Positions 23,541 to 32,971 of a stretch of DNA of 33,963 nucleotides are shown here, piece after piece. Numbering within the stretch: position 1 is the first letter of the stretch; each line of letters starts with the position of its first letter. Location: NCBI GenBank assembly GCA_031286325.1, contig JAITUT010000022.1, forward strand, positions 1 to 33,963, in the 5' to 3' direction. This stretch comes from Helicobacteraceae bacterium. Lineage in GTDB: Bacteria > Campylobacterota > Campylobacteria > Campylobacterales > SZUA-545. Both the position numbers and the translations under genes were made by a program. Below the pieces are notes generated by a model, which did no database searches, was not told the DNA's origin, and saw only the letters and a list, made by a program, of their open reading frames with translations.

Positions 23541-25124
23541 TCAATTAGCCTTGCAAAAACGTTTGTCAAGCTCGCAAGCTTTCGCCCGATCTTTCGTCGC
23601 TTTATTGTTATCGCCTAGCTTTTCATAAGCAAGTCCGCGATTATTATAAGTTTCCGCAATATACGGATTAGCCTCAATCCTTTGCGGATAAAGCTCAATC
23701 GCTTTCGTGAAATCCGCGATCGCTTTATTATGATTGCCCAAATTACTGTAAGCTACTCCGCGACTATCATAAGCAAAAGCATTATTTGGGTCAATTTCAA
23801 TTGCTTTTGTGCAATCCGATACCGCTTTATTATTATCGCCCAACTTAGTGTAAGCAAACCCGCGATTATTGTAAGCCATTGAATTCTTTGGATCAATTTC
23901 AATCACTTTTGTGTAATCAGCAATCTCTTTTTTATGATCGCCCAACATACCGTAAGTGCTTCCGCGATCAGCGTAAGCACTCGCAATATACGGATTAGCC
24001 CCAATCGTTTTCGGATGAAGCTCAACCGCTTTTGTGAAATCCACGATCGCTTTATTATAATCGCCTAAACTAGCGTAAGCCTTTCCGCGATTATGGTAAG
24101 CAAACGCATTATTGTTTGGATCAATTTCAATCGCTTTTGTGTAATCCGCGATCGCTTTATTATAATCGCCTAAATTACTGTAAGCGTTTCCACGATTAAA
24201 GTAAGCGCCATCCTTATTCGGATCAATTTCAATCGCTTTTGTGTATTCGCCTACAGCTGTCTGATAATCCCTAGCCGCAAAAGCCTTAAATCCTCTGTCA
24301 AAAGCTTCTCTTGCTTTATCGTCGTTGTTCGCGCTCTGTTGCCAAAAGCATTGGGTTCGCTCCTCGTTTGTGAGGTAGTAATTGGGTCTTGCTTTGTCGC
24401 TCTCTTGTCCAAAAAGATAAACAAAAATTCTAATTGCGCAATTTGGGTTCCAATTCCAGTAATTTATGAGCAGAGAGCTAGACATAGACCAAATAGTCTC
24501 TGGTTTTGTTTTGCCTGTTCGATCTGGCTTTAATATATTCATAGAAATATATTTATCAGTTTCCGAAGAAGTGTAGCTTTGCGTAACGGGAACTTGCGTA
24601 TTGCTCTGCCCGGAATAAAACCTGCCGCCCACAAAACCTGAGTGGTATGTGGTTTGGTTTTGATAGCTTGTGTAGGTGTTGGTGCTCGTATAAGTTTTTT
24701 GATCCAAACCAAAAATAATCGCGTAATCTAAATCATTATCCGCTGGGTTTCCCACATTTAAGCCAAAGAAGCGCATATTATCTTCAAGCATACGCGCGAA
24801 CTTCTTATCTTCAACGGTCGCTTGATCTCTTAAAAAAACGGCTATTTTGCCGCTTCTATTAAACGAGTGAGAGTGGTCTTTCTCCGCGTTTACATTAACT
24901 GTAGGTCTGACCGGGGCGCAACCGCTGAAAAGTAGCGTAGCGATCGCGATTAAAAAAGCGAACTTTTTCGCGGTTAAAGGGAAGCGGCGGCTAGGCTCGG
25001 CTAGAGCTGTGCTGTGCTGTGCTGTGCTGTGCTGTGCTGTGCTGTGCTGTGCTGTGCTGTGCTGTGCTGTGCTGTGCTGTGCTGTGCTGTAAACATTTGA
25101 ACTCCTTTTGTAAGCTAGAATCAT
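23541..25124 (-). CDS. TPR-repeat lipoprotein with frame-switching repeat tract
   Basis: As read here the frame has 527 codons. Residues 12-40 are encoded by the pentanucleotide tract (STAQH repeated). A lipoprotein signal follows (FAFLIAIATLLFSGC, Cys at 69), then a domain of unknown function (about 70-265, rich in Thr/Tyr/Ser; it recalls DUF4136-type lipoprotein domains), then about seven 34-residue TPRs (about 275-520), each with a pattern such as AYNNRGFAYTKLGDNNKA and an IEIDPN end. Nothing can start between the tract and the signal peptide (no ATG, GTG or TTG in frame), so translation must cross the repeats. The upstream ATG at 25122-25124 lacks a ribosome site; the well-placed ATG at 25094-25096 is out of frame at 17 repeats. 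Surface or periplasmic protein-protein interaction is likely; its partner is unknown. Confidence 0.8.
   Translation of the reverse strand: MILAYKRSSNVYSTAQHSTAQHSTAQHSTAQHSTAQHSTALAEPSRRFPLTAKKFAFLIAIATLLFSGCAPVRPTVNVNAEKDHSHSFNRSGKIAVFLRDQATVEDKKFARMLEDNMRFFGLNVGNPADNDLDYAIIFGLDQKTYTSTNTYTSYQNQTTYHSGFVGGRFYSGQSNTQVPVTQSYTSSETDKYISMNILKPDRTGKTKPETIWSMSSSLLINYWNWNPNCAIRIFVYLFGQESDKARPNYYLTNEERTQCFWQQSANNDDKAREAFDRGFKAFAARDYQTAVGEYTKAIEIDPNKDGAYFNRGNAYSNLGDYNKAIADYTKAIEIDPNNNAFAYHNRGKAYASLGDYNKAIVDFTKAVELHPKTIGANPYIASAYADRGSTYGMLGDHKKEIADYTKVIEIDPKNSMAYNNRGFAYTKLGDNNKAVSDCTKAIEIDPNNAFAYDSRGVAYSNLGNHNKAIADFTKAIELYPQRIEANPYIAETYNNRGLAYEKLGDNNKATKDRAKACELDKRFCKAN
25006..25090 (-). repeat. Pentanucleotide microsatellite (ACAGC)17
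   Basis: Seventeen perfect head-to-tail copies, GCTGT on the plus strand and ACAGC on the coding strand, lie inside the 5' coding region of the TPR lipoprotein. Five is not a multiple of three, so gain or loss of a unit by strand slippage shifts the frame. All three frames of the tract encode the same cyclic peptide (S-T-A-Q-H) without stops. The analogous known case is the CTCTT tract in neisserial opa genes. Confidence 0.97.
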
Positions 25125-25131
25125 AGCATAA
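25091..25131 (-). promoter_or_regulatory. Overlapping -10 box, start codons and ribosome site of the TPR lipoprotein
   Basis: Reading leftward: TATGCT (25126-25131) and TATGAT (25120-25125) are -10-like, AAAGGAG (25102-25108) is a strong ribosome site, and ATG at 25094-25096 follows five bases later. The other ATG (25122-25124) is part of TATGAT itself, so it would lie outside the message if that box is the promoter. Confidence 0.5.
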
Positions 25132-25246
25132 ATTTAATAAATAAAAAGGCGGGTAAAACTCAAAAATCAAGTTGCGCTACGGATCGCCGTCTAACGTTTA
25201 AGAGATTGCGATCCAGCTCGCAATGAGAAATTAAAGAGACAACGTC

Positions 25247-25567
25247 TTAATTCTTTTTCGTTTTTCGCTTGGGGATTTCGGTGATTTTTTCGAGAGCGAT
25301 CGCGATCTCGCGCGATTCATCGGCGTTATCAAGGTTCAAAATATAGTGATCTTTCGCCCCTTTGTAAGGCGCGCCGATCTCCAAATCGGGCGCGACTCTC
25401 GCGACTTCGGGCAACTTTTTAACATACGCGGTATTGTTGCAGACAAGCACAATCGGCTTCAAATTAACATAGATCATATACCCGCCGAACATTTTGCGCC
25501 GCGAGATCGCGCCCGCGTTAGCGATCTGCTCGCAGGCAAACTCCACGAACGAGAGATCGCTCGCCAT
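25247..25567 (-). CDS. TfoX/Sxy N-terminal domain protein
   Basis: A 106-residue single-domain protein of the TfoX_N family, shown by SRRKMFGGYMIYVNLKPIVLV and the LPEVARVAP region. In gammaproteobacteria TfoX/Sxy activates competence genes with CRP, but stand-alone N-terminal domains are widespread and mostly uncharacterised, so no role is claimed. It is the last gene of the gltB-to-accD run and starts one base after accD. The 122 bases between its end and the TPR lipoprotein hold a GATTGCGATCC/GCTCGCAATG inverted motif at about 25205-25227. Confidence 0.8.
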   Translation of the reverse strand: MASDLSFVEFACEQIANAGAISRRKMFGGYMIYVNLKPIVLVCNNTAYVKKLPEVARVAPDLEIGAPYKGAKDHYILNLDNADESREIAIALEKITEIPKRKTKKN

Positions 25568-25568
25568 T

Positions 25569-26423
25569 TTAGATTGCGATCGCGACGCGCGGCGCGGTGA
25601 AGCGCAAGAGGTCGGAGAGAGTCTTTTTCAAAACGTCGCGCCCCACGACCATATCAATCAGCCCGTATTCGAGCAAAAATTCCGCGCTTTGGAAGCCTTC
25701 GGGCAAATCCGCGCCTATAGTTTGCTTGATGACGCGCGCGCCCGCGAAGCCTATCATCGCGCCGGGTTCGGCGATAATCACATCTCCCAAAAACGCGAAA
25801 CTCGCCGAGACGCCGCCGAAAGTCGGGTCTGTCAAAATTGAGATAAACGGCAATTTCGCGTCGGATAATTTTTTCAGAGCCGCGCTCGTTTTCGCCATTT
25901 GCATTAGGCTGAAAGTGGATTCTTGCATTCTCGCGCCGCCGCTTGCGGAGAGGATTACCAAACCTTGCCGCTTCGCGATCGCGCGATCTACGGCGCGAAC
26001 GATCTTTTCGCCCTCGACGCTGCCTAGCGAGCCGCCCATAAAGTCAAAGTCAAAGACGACAACCTGCGCGGGAGCGCCGTCAATTAGACATTCGCCCGCG
26101 ATCGCGGCGGAGTGGCGACCTGTCTTTTTGTAGCCCTCTTCCAAACGATCGGCGTAAGATTTTTTGTCGGAAAAACCGAGCGGATCGCACGCTTTCAAAC
26201 CCTCGTCAAATTCGTGGAAAGTCTCTTTATCGGCGAGCATATCTATGCGATCTACGGCGCTGATCCTAAGGTGCAAACCGCACTTCGGGCAAACAAAATT
26301 TTGCGCCGCGACCTCTTTGTAATACATTATCGCTTCGCAATTTTTGCACTTGATCCAGTGCGATTGCGGCGCGGCTTTCGGCGCGTCTTTTTTGATCCGT
26401 TTGAAAAGTTCGCCAAAGTTCAT
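25569..26423 (-). CDS. accD: Acetyl-CoA carboxylase carboxyltransferase subunit beta
   Basis: A 284-residue subunit that, with AccA, transfers the carboxyl group from biotin to acetyl-CoA, starting fatty-acid synthesis. The N-terminal zinc ribbon has Cys at 26, 29, 45 and 48 (KCKNCE and VCPKCGL). Family strings follow: FMGGSLGSVEGEKIVRA, SASGGARMQESTFSLMQM and DPTFGGVSASFA. Length is normal. One base separates it from each neighbour. Confidence 0.97.
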   Translation of the reverse strand: MNFGELFKRIKKDAPKAAPQSHWIKCKNCEAIMYYKEVAAQNFVCPKCGLHLRISAVDRIDMLADKETFHEFDEGLKACDPLGFSDKKSYADRLEEGYKKTGRHSAAIAGECLIDGAPAQVVVFDFDFMGGSLGSVEGEKIVRAVDRAIAKRQGLVILSASGGARMQESTFSLMQMAKTSAALKKLSDAKLPFISILTDPTFGGVSASFAFLGDVIIAEPGAMIGFAGARVIKQTIGADLPEGFQSAEFLLEYGLIDMVVGRDVLKKTLSDLLRFTAPRVAIAI

Positions 26424-26424
26424 T

Positions 26425-27177
26425 TCAACCCTTCACAAACAAATTTTTCACGCGCTCAAACTCGGCGGGATCTGCGCTGATGATGATGAGACCGCCGCTA
26501 ATGTATGAGCGCAAATCGCTATTTAAGTGCAATCCGGCGATTATATCATAGTCGCGGTGTCTGCCCATTGAGAGCATAAATTTAGCGGCGCGGGCGTAAG
26601 CGAGGCTTAAAGCGAGCGCGCCCGGCGATCTGAATTTCAGCCCCTCGCGAATGAGTTTTTTCGTCTCCTCTGGACGTTGGTAGGCTTTTTCAAAAATTCC
26701 TGTCGGCGAGTTCGGCGAGCGCAAGATCGGCAGGCGCGCGCGATTTTTGTCGAAGAGTTTTGACTTAAAAACTCCGCGCGAATCGCGCGCGAAATATTCG
26801 CCGCACGCTAAATTGCAGACGATCGACTCCGTTACAACGCCATTTTGTTTTAACGCGATTGACGATCCGTAATATGGAATTTGCGAGGCTAAATTCGCGC
26901 TGCCGTCTATTGGGTCAATCACGATTTCGTCCGCGCCGCCGCCGACGGGTCCGCACTCTTCGGAGTCAATCCGCCCGAATTTATGGAGTTTGTCAAGGAA
27001 AAATTTTTCGGCGATCAAGTCAATTTTTAAGCTGCGATCGCCGCCGTACCCGATTCCCTTTTCGGTGTGATCGGCGTATTCAAAAATTTCCGCGCTTTTA
27101 TTTTCGGCGAGAAATTTCGCGACTTGCTCGTTCGCCTCGATCGCCGCGCTTAAAAATTCGCTTAAAGCAACTTTCAT
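26425..27177 (-). CDS. Inositol monophosphatase-family phosphatase
   Basis: A 250-residue protein of the IMPase/FBPase/CysQ superfamily. The metal-binding motif IDPIDGSANL (about 87-96) and the preceding SEECGP (EExG-type) are clear; the C-terminal metal motif appears as DYDIIAGLHL. Family members cleave phosphate from inositol phosphate, fructose-1,6-bisphosphate or 3'-phosphoadenosine 5'-phosphate; the substrate cannot be told from sequence. Its start overlaps the gltD stop by four bases. A single such gene near accD is common in Campylobacterota. Confidence 0.85.
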   Translation of the reverse strand: MKVALSEFLSAAIEANEQVAKFLAENKSAEIFEYADHTEKGIGYGGDRSLKIDLIAEKFFLDKLHKFGRIDSEECGPVGGGADEIVIDPIDGSANLASQIPYYGSSIALKQNGVVTESIVCNLACGEYFARDSRGVFKSKLFDKNRARLPILRSPNSPTGIFEKAYQRPEETKKLIREGLKFRSPGALALSLAYARAAKFMLSMGRHRDYDIIAGLHLNSDLRSYISGGLIIISADPAEFERVKNLFVKG

Positions 27178-28544
27178 TTTAATAAACTTTTAATGATCGC
27201 GAACGCCGCTCTTTTACCGTCCAAAGCGGCTTTAACGGCGAGACTCGCGCCGCGCGCCGCGTCGCCGCCCGCGTAAATTTTCGGGTTGCTCGCGCGCTGA
27301 TCTTGATCTACTAAGATCGCGCCGTTTTCCGCGAGTTGGACGCCGTTATTCGCGAGCCAAGATTTTTCTTGATGCGCGAAACCAAGCGCCATAATTACGG
27401 CGTCCGCCGCGATCTCTATAATGTCGCTATCAACGACTTCCATTTGAGAGCGACCCGCGCTTTTTGTCAGCGCGAAAACCGCCGCCGCGACTTTACCGTT
27501 CGTGATCGCGATTTTGGCGGGCGCGCGGTTAAAGATAAACTCCGCTCCCTCTTCTTTGGCGTTTATAAACTCTTTTTTGCTGCCCGGCATATCGGCTTCC
27601 GATCGCCTATAAACGCAAGTCGCTAACTTCGCGCCGAGCCTTAAAGCCGCGCGCACGCAGTCCATCGCGGTATCGCCGCCGCCGATCACAACGATATTTT
27701 TGTCTTTGGCGTCAAAGAGCGCGGCGTCTTTCGCGCCGAACAAAACTTTTTGCGAGGCGGTTAAAAAGTCGATCGCGCTGTAAACGCCTTTCGCGTCTTC
27801 GTTTTCAATTCGCGCCGAAGTCGGTTTTCTCGCGCCGACTCCCACAAAAACCGCGTCAAATTTGGCGAGAATTTCGCCGAAATTTTTCTCATTTACATCG
27901 TGATTTAAGTGAATTTGCGCTCCTGATTTCTTTAACATTTCAAAGCGGCGATCCACTACGGATTTATTTAATTTGAAACCGGGAATTCCATAAGTCAAAA
28001 GCCCGCCCGCGCGATCGGCGGCTTCAAAAATTTCTACCGCGATCCCAGCTCGCGCCAGAAATGTCGCCGCCGAGAGCGACGCGGGACCGCTGCCGATCAC
28101 GGCAACTTTTTTCGCGTTTTTATCAGGCGCGGGGTAATTTATTTCGTAGCCGCTCTCAAAGCCGCGTTCGGCAATCGCGGTCTCAATCGCGCCGATTGAG
28201 ATCGCGCCGAAGTTATCGACGCCCAAAGTGCAAGCGCCCTCGCAGAGTCTTTCTTGCGGGCAAATCCGCCCAAGAATTTCGGGAAAGGGCGAATTTTCGT
28301 TGCTCAAAAGAAAGGCGCGGCGCGGGTTTTTCTCCGCGATTGATTTAAGCCAATGCGGAATGTGGTTGTGGATCGGGCAACCGTTTACAGAGCAATACGG
28401 ATCGCCGCATTGCACGCAGCGTTCGGCTTGCGCCGCCGCTTTAGGCGTATCAAAGAGGCGGTAAATTTCGCCGAAGTGTTTGAGCCGCTCGTTTGCCGCC
28501 TCTTTTTCAGGCGCGGCGCGATCAAGTTTGATAAAGTTTTGCAT
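27174..28544 (-). CDS. gltD: Glutamate synthase small subunit
   Basis: A 456-residue FAD-dependent subunit that passes electrons from NAD(P)H to GltB. N-terminal Cys at 43, 46, 51, 56 (CVQCGDPYC, GCP) and at 95, 101, 105 (ICPQERLCEGAC) bind two iron-sulfur clusters. A FAD site VIGSGPASLSAA and an NAD(P) site VVIGGGDTAMDCVRAAL follow. Together with GltB it makes glutamate from glutamine and 2-oxoglutarate. The start overlaps the gltB stop by one base (TAATG). Confidence 0.97.
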   Translation of the reverse strand: MQNFIKLDRAAPEKEAANERLKHFGEIYRLFDTPKAAAQAERCVQCGDPYCSVNGCPIHNHIPHWLKSIAEKNPRRAFLLSNENSPFPEILGRICPQERLCEGACTLGVDNFGAISIGAIETAIAERGFESGYEINYPAPDKNAKKVAVIGSGPASLSAATFLARAGIAVEIFEAADRAGGLLTYGIPGFKLNKSVVDRRFEMLKKSGAQIHLNHDVNEKNFGEILAKFDAVFVGVGARKPTSARIENEDAKGVYSAIDFLTASQKVLFGAKDAALFDAKDKNIVVIGGGDTAMDCVRAALRLGAKLATCVYRRSEADMPGSKKEFINAKEEGAEFIFNRAPAKIAITNGKVAAAVFALTKSAGRSQMEVVDSDIIEIAADAVIMALGFAHQEKSWLANNGVQLAENGAILVDQDQRASNPKIYAGGDAARGASLAVKAALDGKRAAFAIIKSLLK

Positions 28545-31500
28545 TATGCCGCCTCGTATGGGAATGTAACTTTCATATCTTTGGGCGAAACCATCCAGAA
28601 ATAGACCACCTCTTGGCGGAAATTATCCAGAATAAATTTCGCCCGCTCGCTGCCAGTGTCATTGACAAAATTTTTGATCAGTTTTTTAAGGTAAATTTTG
28701 CCTTCGTCCTCTTCGTATGTGTCAATGCGCGCGGCGCGTACTAATTCTTGATTTAGGCGATCCATAAAGCGCGATTCTTTGTCATATACAAACGCTACGC
28801 CGCCCGTCATACCCGCGCCGAAATTGACGCCGGTTTCGCCTAGGATCGCGACCGCGCCGCCCGTCATATATTCGCAGGCGTGATCGCCCGTACCCTCCAC
28901 GACCGCGACCGCGCCGCTATTGCGCACGCCGAATCTTTCGCCCACGGTGCCCGCTACGAACAATTTGCCGCCGGTCGCGCCGTATAAACAAGTGTTGCCC
29001 GCCGCGCTAAATTGCGTTCCTTGCACCTTCGGCACGATCACGATCTTGCCGCCGTGCATTCCCTTGCCGACATAATCGTTCGCCACGCCGCTGACTTCTA
29101 TATTTAGCCCGCTCGCGAGGAAAGCGCCTAGCGATTGCCCCGCCGCGCCGTTTAATTTAAGGGTGATCGCCCCCTCCGCCATACCTTTGTTGCCGTGTTT
29201 CAAAGAAATTTCGCCGCTGATTAACGCGCCAATGCTGCGGTTGCGGTTGCAGACTTCGGCTTTGACTTCAATTTTTTTCTCTGGGTTTGCGATCGCGTCT
29301 TTCACTTGATCAAGCAATTTTTTCTCGTAGACATTGTCGTCAAAGGGGTCGTTTTTCAAACCGCGCCAAGTGTTTTTGCCATCAACTACGCGCAGGAGTT
29401 TCGACAAGTCAAATTTTGCGGATTTTTCTTCAGTTTTTTGCGCTAAAAGTTCGCGCCGCCCGATGATTTCAGAGAGGCTCTTGTAGCCCATTTCAGCGAG
29501 GATTGCTCGGACGTCTCCGGCGAGGAGGGTCAAATAATTTACCAGACGATCCACATTGCCTTTGTAATGCTCGCGCAAAACTTTTTCTTGCGTGGCTACG
29601 CCGACCGTGCATTTATTTAGGTGGCAGACGCGCAGCATTTTACAGCCGAGCGCGGCTAAAAGCGCGGTGCCGAAGCCGTAACTTTCCGCGCCTAAAAGCG
29701 CGGCTTTCACGATGTCAAGCCCGACTTTCAAGCCGCCGTCCGTCTGCAATTCCACGAAATCGCGCAGGCTGTTTGCCTTGAGAATATCGTGCGCCTCCGC
29801 GAGCCCTAATTCCCAAGGGTTGCCCGCGTATTTAATTGACGCGATCTGCGCCGCGCCCGTGCCGCCGTCCGCGCCGCTGATGATGATCTTGTCGGCGTAT
29901 GCTTTCGCCACGCCCGCCGCGATCGTGCCCACGCCGCCGATTGAAACGAGTTTAACGCTGATAATCGCTTTCGGATTTACCTGTTTTAAGTCAAAAATTA
30001 ACTGCGCCAAATCCTCAATTGAGTAAATATCGTGGTGCGGCGGCGGACTGATAAGCGTTACGCCCGGAATTGTGAAGCGCAGTTTCGCGATAAAGGGCGA
30101 CACTTTATATCCGGGCAATTGCCCGCCTTCGCCCGGTTTCGCGCCTTGCGCGACTTTGATCTGAATCTCTTCGGCGTTGCGCAGATACGCGGGAGTTACG
30201 CCGAAACGACCGCTGGCGATCTGCTTGATTTTGCTCATTTTCGGCGTGTTAAACCGCGCCTCGTCTTCGCCGCCCTCGCCGCTGTTGCTTTTGCCGCCGA
30301 GTTTGTTGAGCGCCTCCGCGATCGCCTCGTGCGCCTCTTGGCTGATTGCGCCGATACTCATCGCCGCGCCGTTGATCCGCGCTACGATTTTCTCCACGCT
30401 CTCAACTTTGCCAATGTCGATCGGCGCGCGATCGCTTTTGATCTCTAAAAAGTCGCGGATATTTCGCAGACCGCGATTTTCAATTAAATTTTTCAGGCGA
30501 TCATAATCCTCTTTTTTGCCGCTGATTGAAAGCGCGTGGATCGCGTCCATTACCGCGGGCGAAAAGTCGTGATATTCGCAATCAACTTGATATTTTAAGA
30601 GCCCGCCGATTTCGAGCGGGAAAATCCGCCGCATAGTTTTGTCAAAAGCTTTTTGTTGCATTTTGCGCAAGCGATCTTCAATATCGGCGTAATTTAACCC
30701 GCTTAAATGCGAGTGCGCGCCCCTAAAACACTCGTTTGCGAGCGCGGTGTTTAGACCGATCACATCAAAGAGCGCGGAGTTGCGGTAACTCGCGATCGTG
30801 GAAATTCCCATTTTTGAGAGGATTTTTAGGAGTCCGGCTTTGAGCGCGTTTTGAATGTTTTTCAAGTCTTTTTTAAGCTCCGCCGCGCTTTTGCCAAGCT
30901 CTTTTGCGTTCTCGGACGCGGTCGCGAACAAGAGATACGGATAGATCGCGCTCGCGCCGAAAGCGAGCAAAACCGCCGCGGAGTGCGCGTCAATTACTTC
31001 GCCCGTGATCGCGATCATTGATACTAAGTGGCGCAAATTTTCGGCGAGAAGACGTTGGTTTAAGTAGCCGATCGCCATTGCCGCTGGGATCGCAAGGCGA
31101 GTTTCATCTACGTAACGATCGTCTAAAACCACGATCCGCGTCCCCGATTTAATCGCCGCGCTCACATCGTCGCCGAGTTTTTTTAGCGACTTTTCAAGAT
31201 CGCTCGTAAAGAGCGTGGAAAATGTTTTGTTTTTGAAATTTTCGTCAAATCGCGCTGATTTTTCATCGCCGAAATCAAGCAAAACCTCTAACTTTTCGAG
31301 CGGCAAGATCGGCGAATCGGATTTAAGGCGGCGCGCGAAACGGGGATTTTCCGCGAGGATATTGCTGGTGGCGCCGAAACCTGTGTTCGTGCTCATCACG
31401 ACTTTTTCTCGCAACGGGTCGATCGGCGGGTTCGTAACTTGCGCGAATCGCTGGCGGAAAAAGTCGCTAAAGGGTCGGTAATAGTCGCTGAAAGCCGCGG

Positions 31501-32971
31501 GCGGCGTGTCGTCTCCCATTGAGCCCGTAGCCTCTTTGCCAGTCTCGATCATCGGGTTTATAACTTGTTCTACGACCTCGTTTGTGATCTGAAAATACCG
31601 CTGGCAGGGCGCGATCGGCGCGGGCAAATCCACGCTCTTTACAAAATAATCGTCAATAAACTCTTGCAAATAATACATTTTGGCGTTCAGCCACTCGCTA
31701 TACGGCTGGCGTTCGCCTAAATATTCGTCGACTTCTTCGTTTTTGAGTACCGCGCCGGACTTCAAATCCACGGCGATCATCTGCCCGCTCTTTAATTTCC
31801 CGCGCTCTTTAACCTGATCGCTTGTCAAATCCAAAACGCCGTATTCGCTGGAAATCAATATGCGATCGTCTTTTGTGATCGTGTATTTCGCGGGGCGCAA
31901 GCCGTTGCGATCCAAAGCGCACGCGATATAACGCCCGTCCGTGAGGCTGATCGCCGCCGGTCCGTCCCACGCCTCCTGATAGACCGAGACGAACTCGTAA
32001 AACGCGCGTAATTTCGCGTCCATATGCGGCGCGTTTTGCCAAGGAGCTGGAATCATTGAACGCACGGCGAGGAAGAAATCCACATTGTTAATCAGCAAAA
32101 ATTCGAGCATATTATCAAGGCTCGCGCTGTCGCTCACGCCTGTTTCTAAGATCGGGAAAATCCGCTTTAACTCATCGTCTGAAAATACCTCGCTTTTCAT
32201 TGCGGCGGATTTCACGAGGACATTAAAGCGGTTTGCTTCAATTGAGTTAATTTCGCCGTTGTGCGCGAGGGCGCGGAACGGCTGCGCGAGTCGCCAGCGC
32301 GGTAATGTGTTCGTTGAAAATCGCTGGTGAAAAAGCGCGAAACTAACTTCAAAATCCGCGTCGCGCAGATCGGGAAAAAATTCTTCGATATGCGTGGGCA
32401 TTACGAGCCCTTTGTAGCAGATCGTTTTGCGGTTTAACGACGGAATGTAGAACTTTTCGCTTTTCTGTAAAGCGTGTTCAATTTCTTTGCGCGCGAGGTA
32501 TAAAAGCGGATCAAAGCGGCGCGCGGCGATCGGGCTGGCGGGCGTTACGAAAATTTGCGAGATGATCGGCAGGCTCTCTTTGGCTTGATCGCCCAGAGCG
32601 TTTGTGTCGATCGGAAGAGGGCGGAAGAGCAAGGCTTTCAGGTCGTTTTTGGCGAGGATTTCGCTGACGATCTGTTTTTGATCTTCGCTTTCGAGGAATA
32701 AATTTCCCGCGCCGTAAACCGCGGGTAAAATCACCCCCGCTTCCGCCGCGACTTTGCGCATAAATTTATCGGGCATTGAAAATAAAAGCCCGCTGCCGTC
32801 CCCGCTTTTGCCGTCCGCGGCGATCGCGCCTCTGTGAATCATTCGGCTTAATGATTTAATAGCGTCTTTCGTGAGCGAATGACTCGGTTCGTTTTTGATA
32901 TTGGCGATCAGCCCAAAGCCGCAATTGTCGCGTTCGGGGAACAAATCGGGGTGTTTTTTGCGCAAATCCAT
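28544..32971 (-). CDS. gltB: Glutamate synthase large subunit
   Basis: A 1475-residue enzyme with all four parts: an N-terminal glutamine amidotransferase whose catalytic Cys (17, in RDNCGFG) is exposed by removal of a 16-residue propeptide; a central domain; an FMN domain with SGADGGTGAAQIASIKYAG and the 3Fe-4S cysteines in CKMLRVCHLNKC; and a C-terminal GXGXG beta-helix (GKMVIVPK-type repeats). I start at ATG 32969-32971 with AAAGGCGG upstream; a TTG at 32998 would add nine residues. It leads the run gltB-gltD-IMPase-accD-tfoX. A possible -10 (TATTAT, minus strand) lies near 33009-33014. Confidence 0.97.
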   Translation of the reverse strand: MDLRKKHPDLFPERDNCGFGLIANIKNEPSHSLTKDAIKSLSRMIHRGAIAADGKSGDGSGLLFSMPDKFMRKVAAEAGVILPAVYGAGNLFLESEDQKQIVSEILAKNDLKALLFRPLPIDTNALGDQAKESLPIISQIFVTPASPIAARRFDPLLYLARKEIEHALQKSEKFYIPSLNRKTICYKGLVMPTHIEEFFPDLRDADFEVSFALFHQRFSTNTLPRWRLAQPFRALAHNGEINSIEANRFNVLVKSAAMKSEVFSDDELKRIFPILETGVSDSASLDNMLEFLLINNVDFFLAVRSMIPAPWQNAPHMDAKLRAFYEFVSVYQEAWDGPAAISLTDGRYIACALDRNGLRPAKYTITKDDRILISSEYGVLDLTSDQVKERGKLKSGQMIAVDLKSGAVLKNEEVDEYLGERQPYSEWLNAKMYYLQEFIDDYFVKSVDLPAPIAPCQRYFQITNEVVEQVINPMIETGKEATGSMGDDTPPAAFSDYYRPFSDFFRQRFAQVTNPPIDPLREKVVMSTNTGFGATSNILAENPRFARRLKSDSPILPLEKLEVLLDFGDEKSARFDENFKNKTFSTLFTSDLEKSLKKLGDDVSAAIKSGTRIVVLDDRYVDETRLAIPAAMAIGYLNQRLLAENLRHLVSMIAITGEVIDAHSAAVLLAFGASAIYPYLLFATASENAKELGKSAAELKKDLKNIQNALKAGLLKILSKMGISTIASYRNSALFDVIGLNTALANECFRGAHSHLSGLNYADIEDRLRKMQQKAFDKTMRRIFPLEIGGLLKYQVDCEYHDFSPAVMDAIHALSISGKKEDYDRLKNLIENRGLRNIRDFLEIKSDRAPIDIGKVESVEKIVARINGAAMSIGAISQEAHEAIAEALNKLGGKSNSGEGGEDEARFNTPKMSKIKQIASGRFGVTPAYLRNAEEIQIKVAQGAKPGEGGQLPGYKVSPFIAKLRFTIPGVTLISPPPHHDIYSIEDLAQLIFDLKQVNPKAIISVKLVSIGGVGTIAAGVAKAYADKIIISGADGGTGAAQIASIKYAGNPWELGLAEAHDILKANSLRDFVELQTDGGLKVGLDIVKAALLGAESYGFGTALLAALGCKMLRVCHLNKCTVGVATQEKVLREHYKGNVDRLVNYLTLLAGDVRAILAEMGYKSLSEIIGRRELLAQKTEEKSAKFDLSKLLRVVDGKNTWRGLKNDPFDDNVYEKKLLDQVKDAIANPEKKIEVKAEVCNRNRSIGALISGEISLKHGNKGMAEGAITLKLNGAAGQSLGAFLASGLNIEVSGVANDYVGKGMHGGKIVIVPKVQGTQFSAAGNTCLYGATGGKLFVAGTVGERFGVRNSGAVAVVEGTGDHACEYMTGGAVAILGETGVNFGAGMTGGVAFVYDKESRFMDRLNQELVRAARIDTYEEDEGKIYLKKLIKNFVNDTGSERAKFILDNFRQEVVYFWMVSPKDMKVTFPYEAA

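Noticed and set aside
25006-25090. CRISPR-like array
   Set aside because: The units are five bases long, with no spacers; it is a microsatellite.
25494-26480. Plus-strand frames opposite the TfoX-N gene and accD
   Set aside because: They cross two recognised genes in antisense, without ribosome sites or family features.
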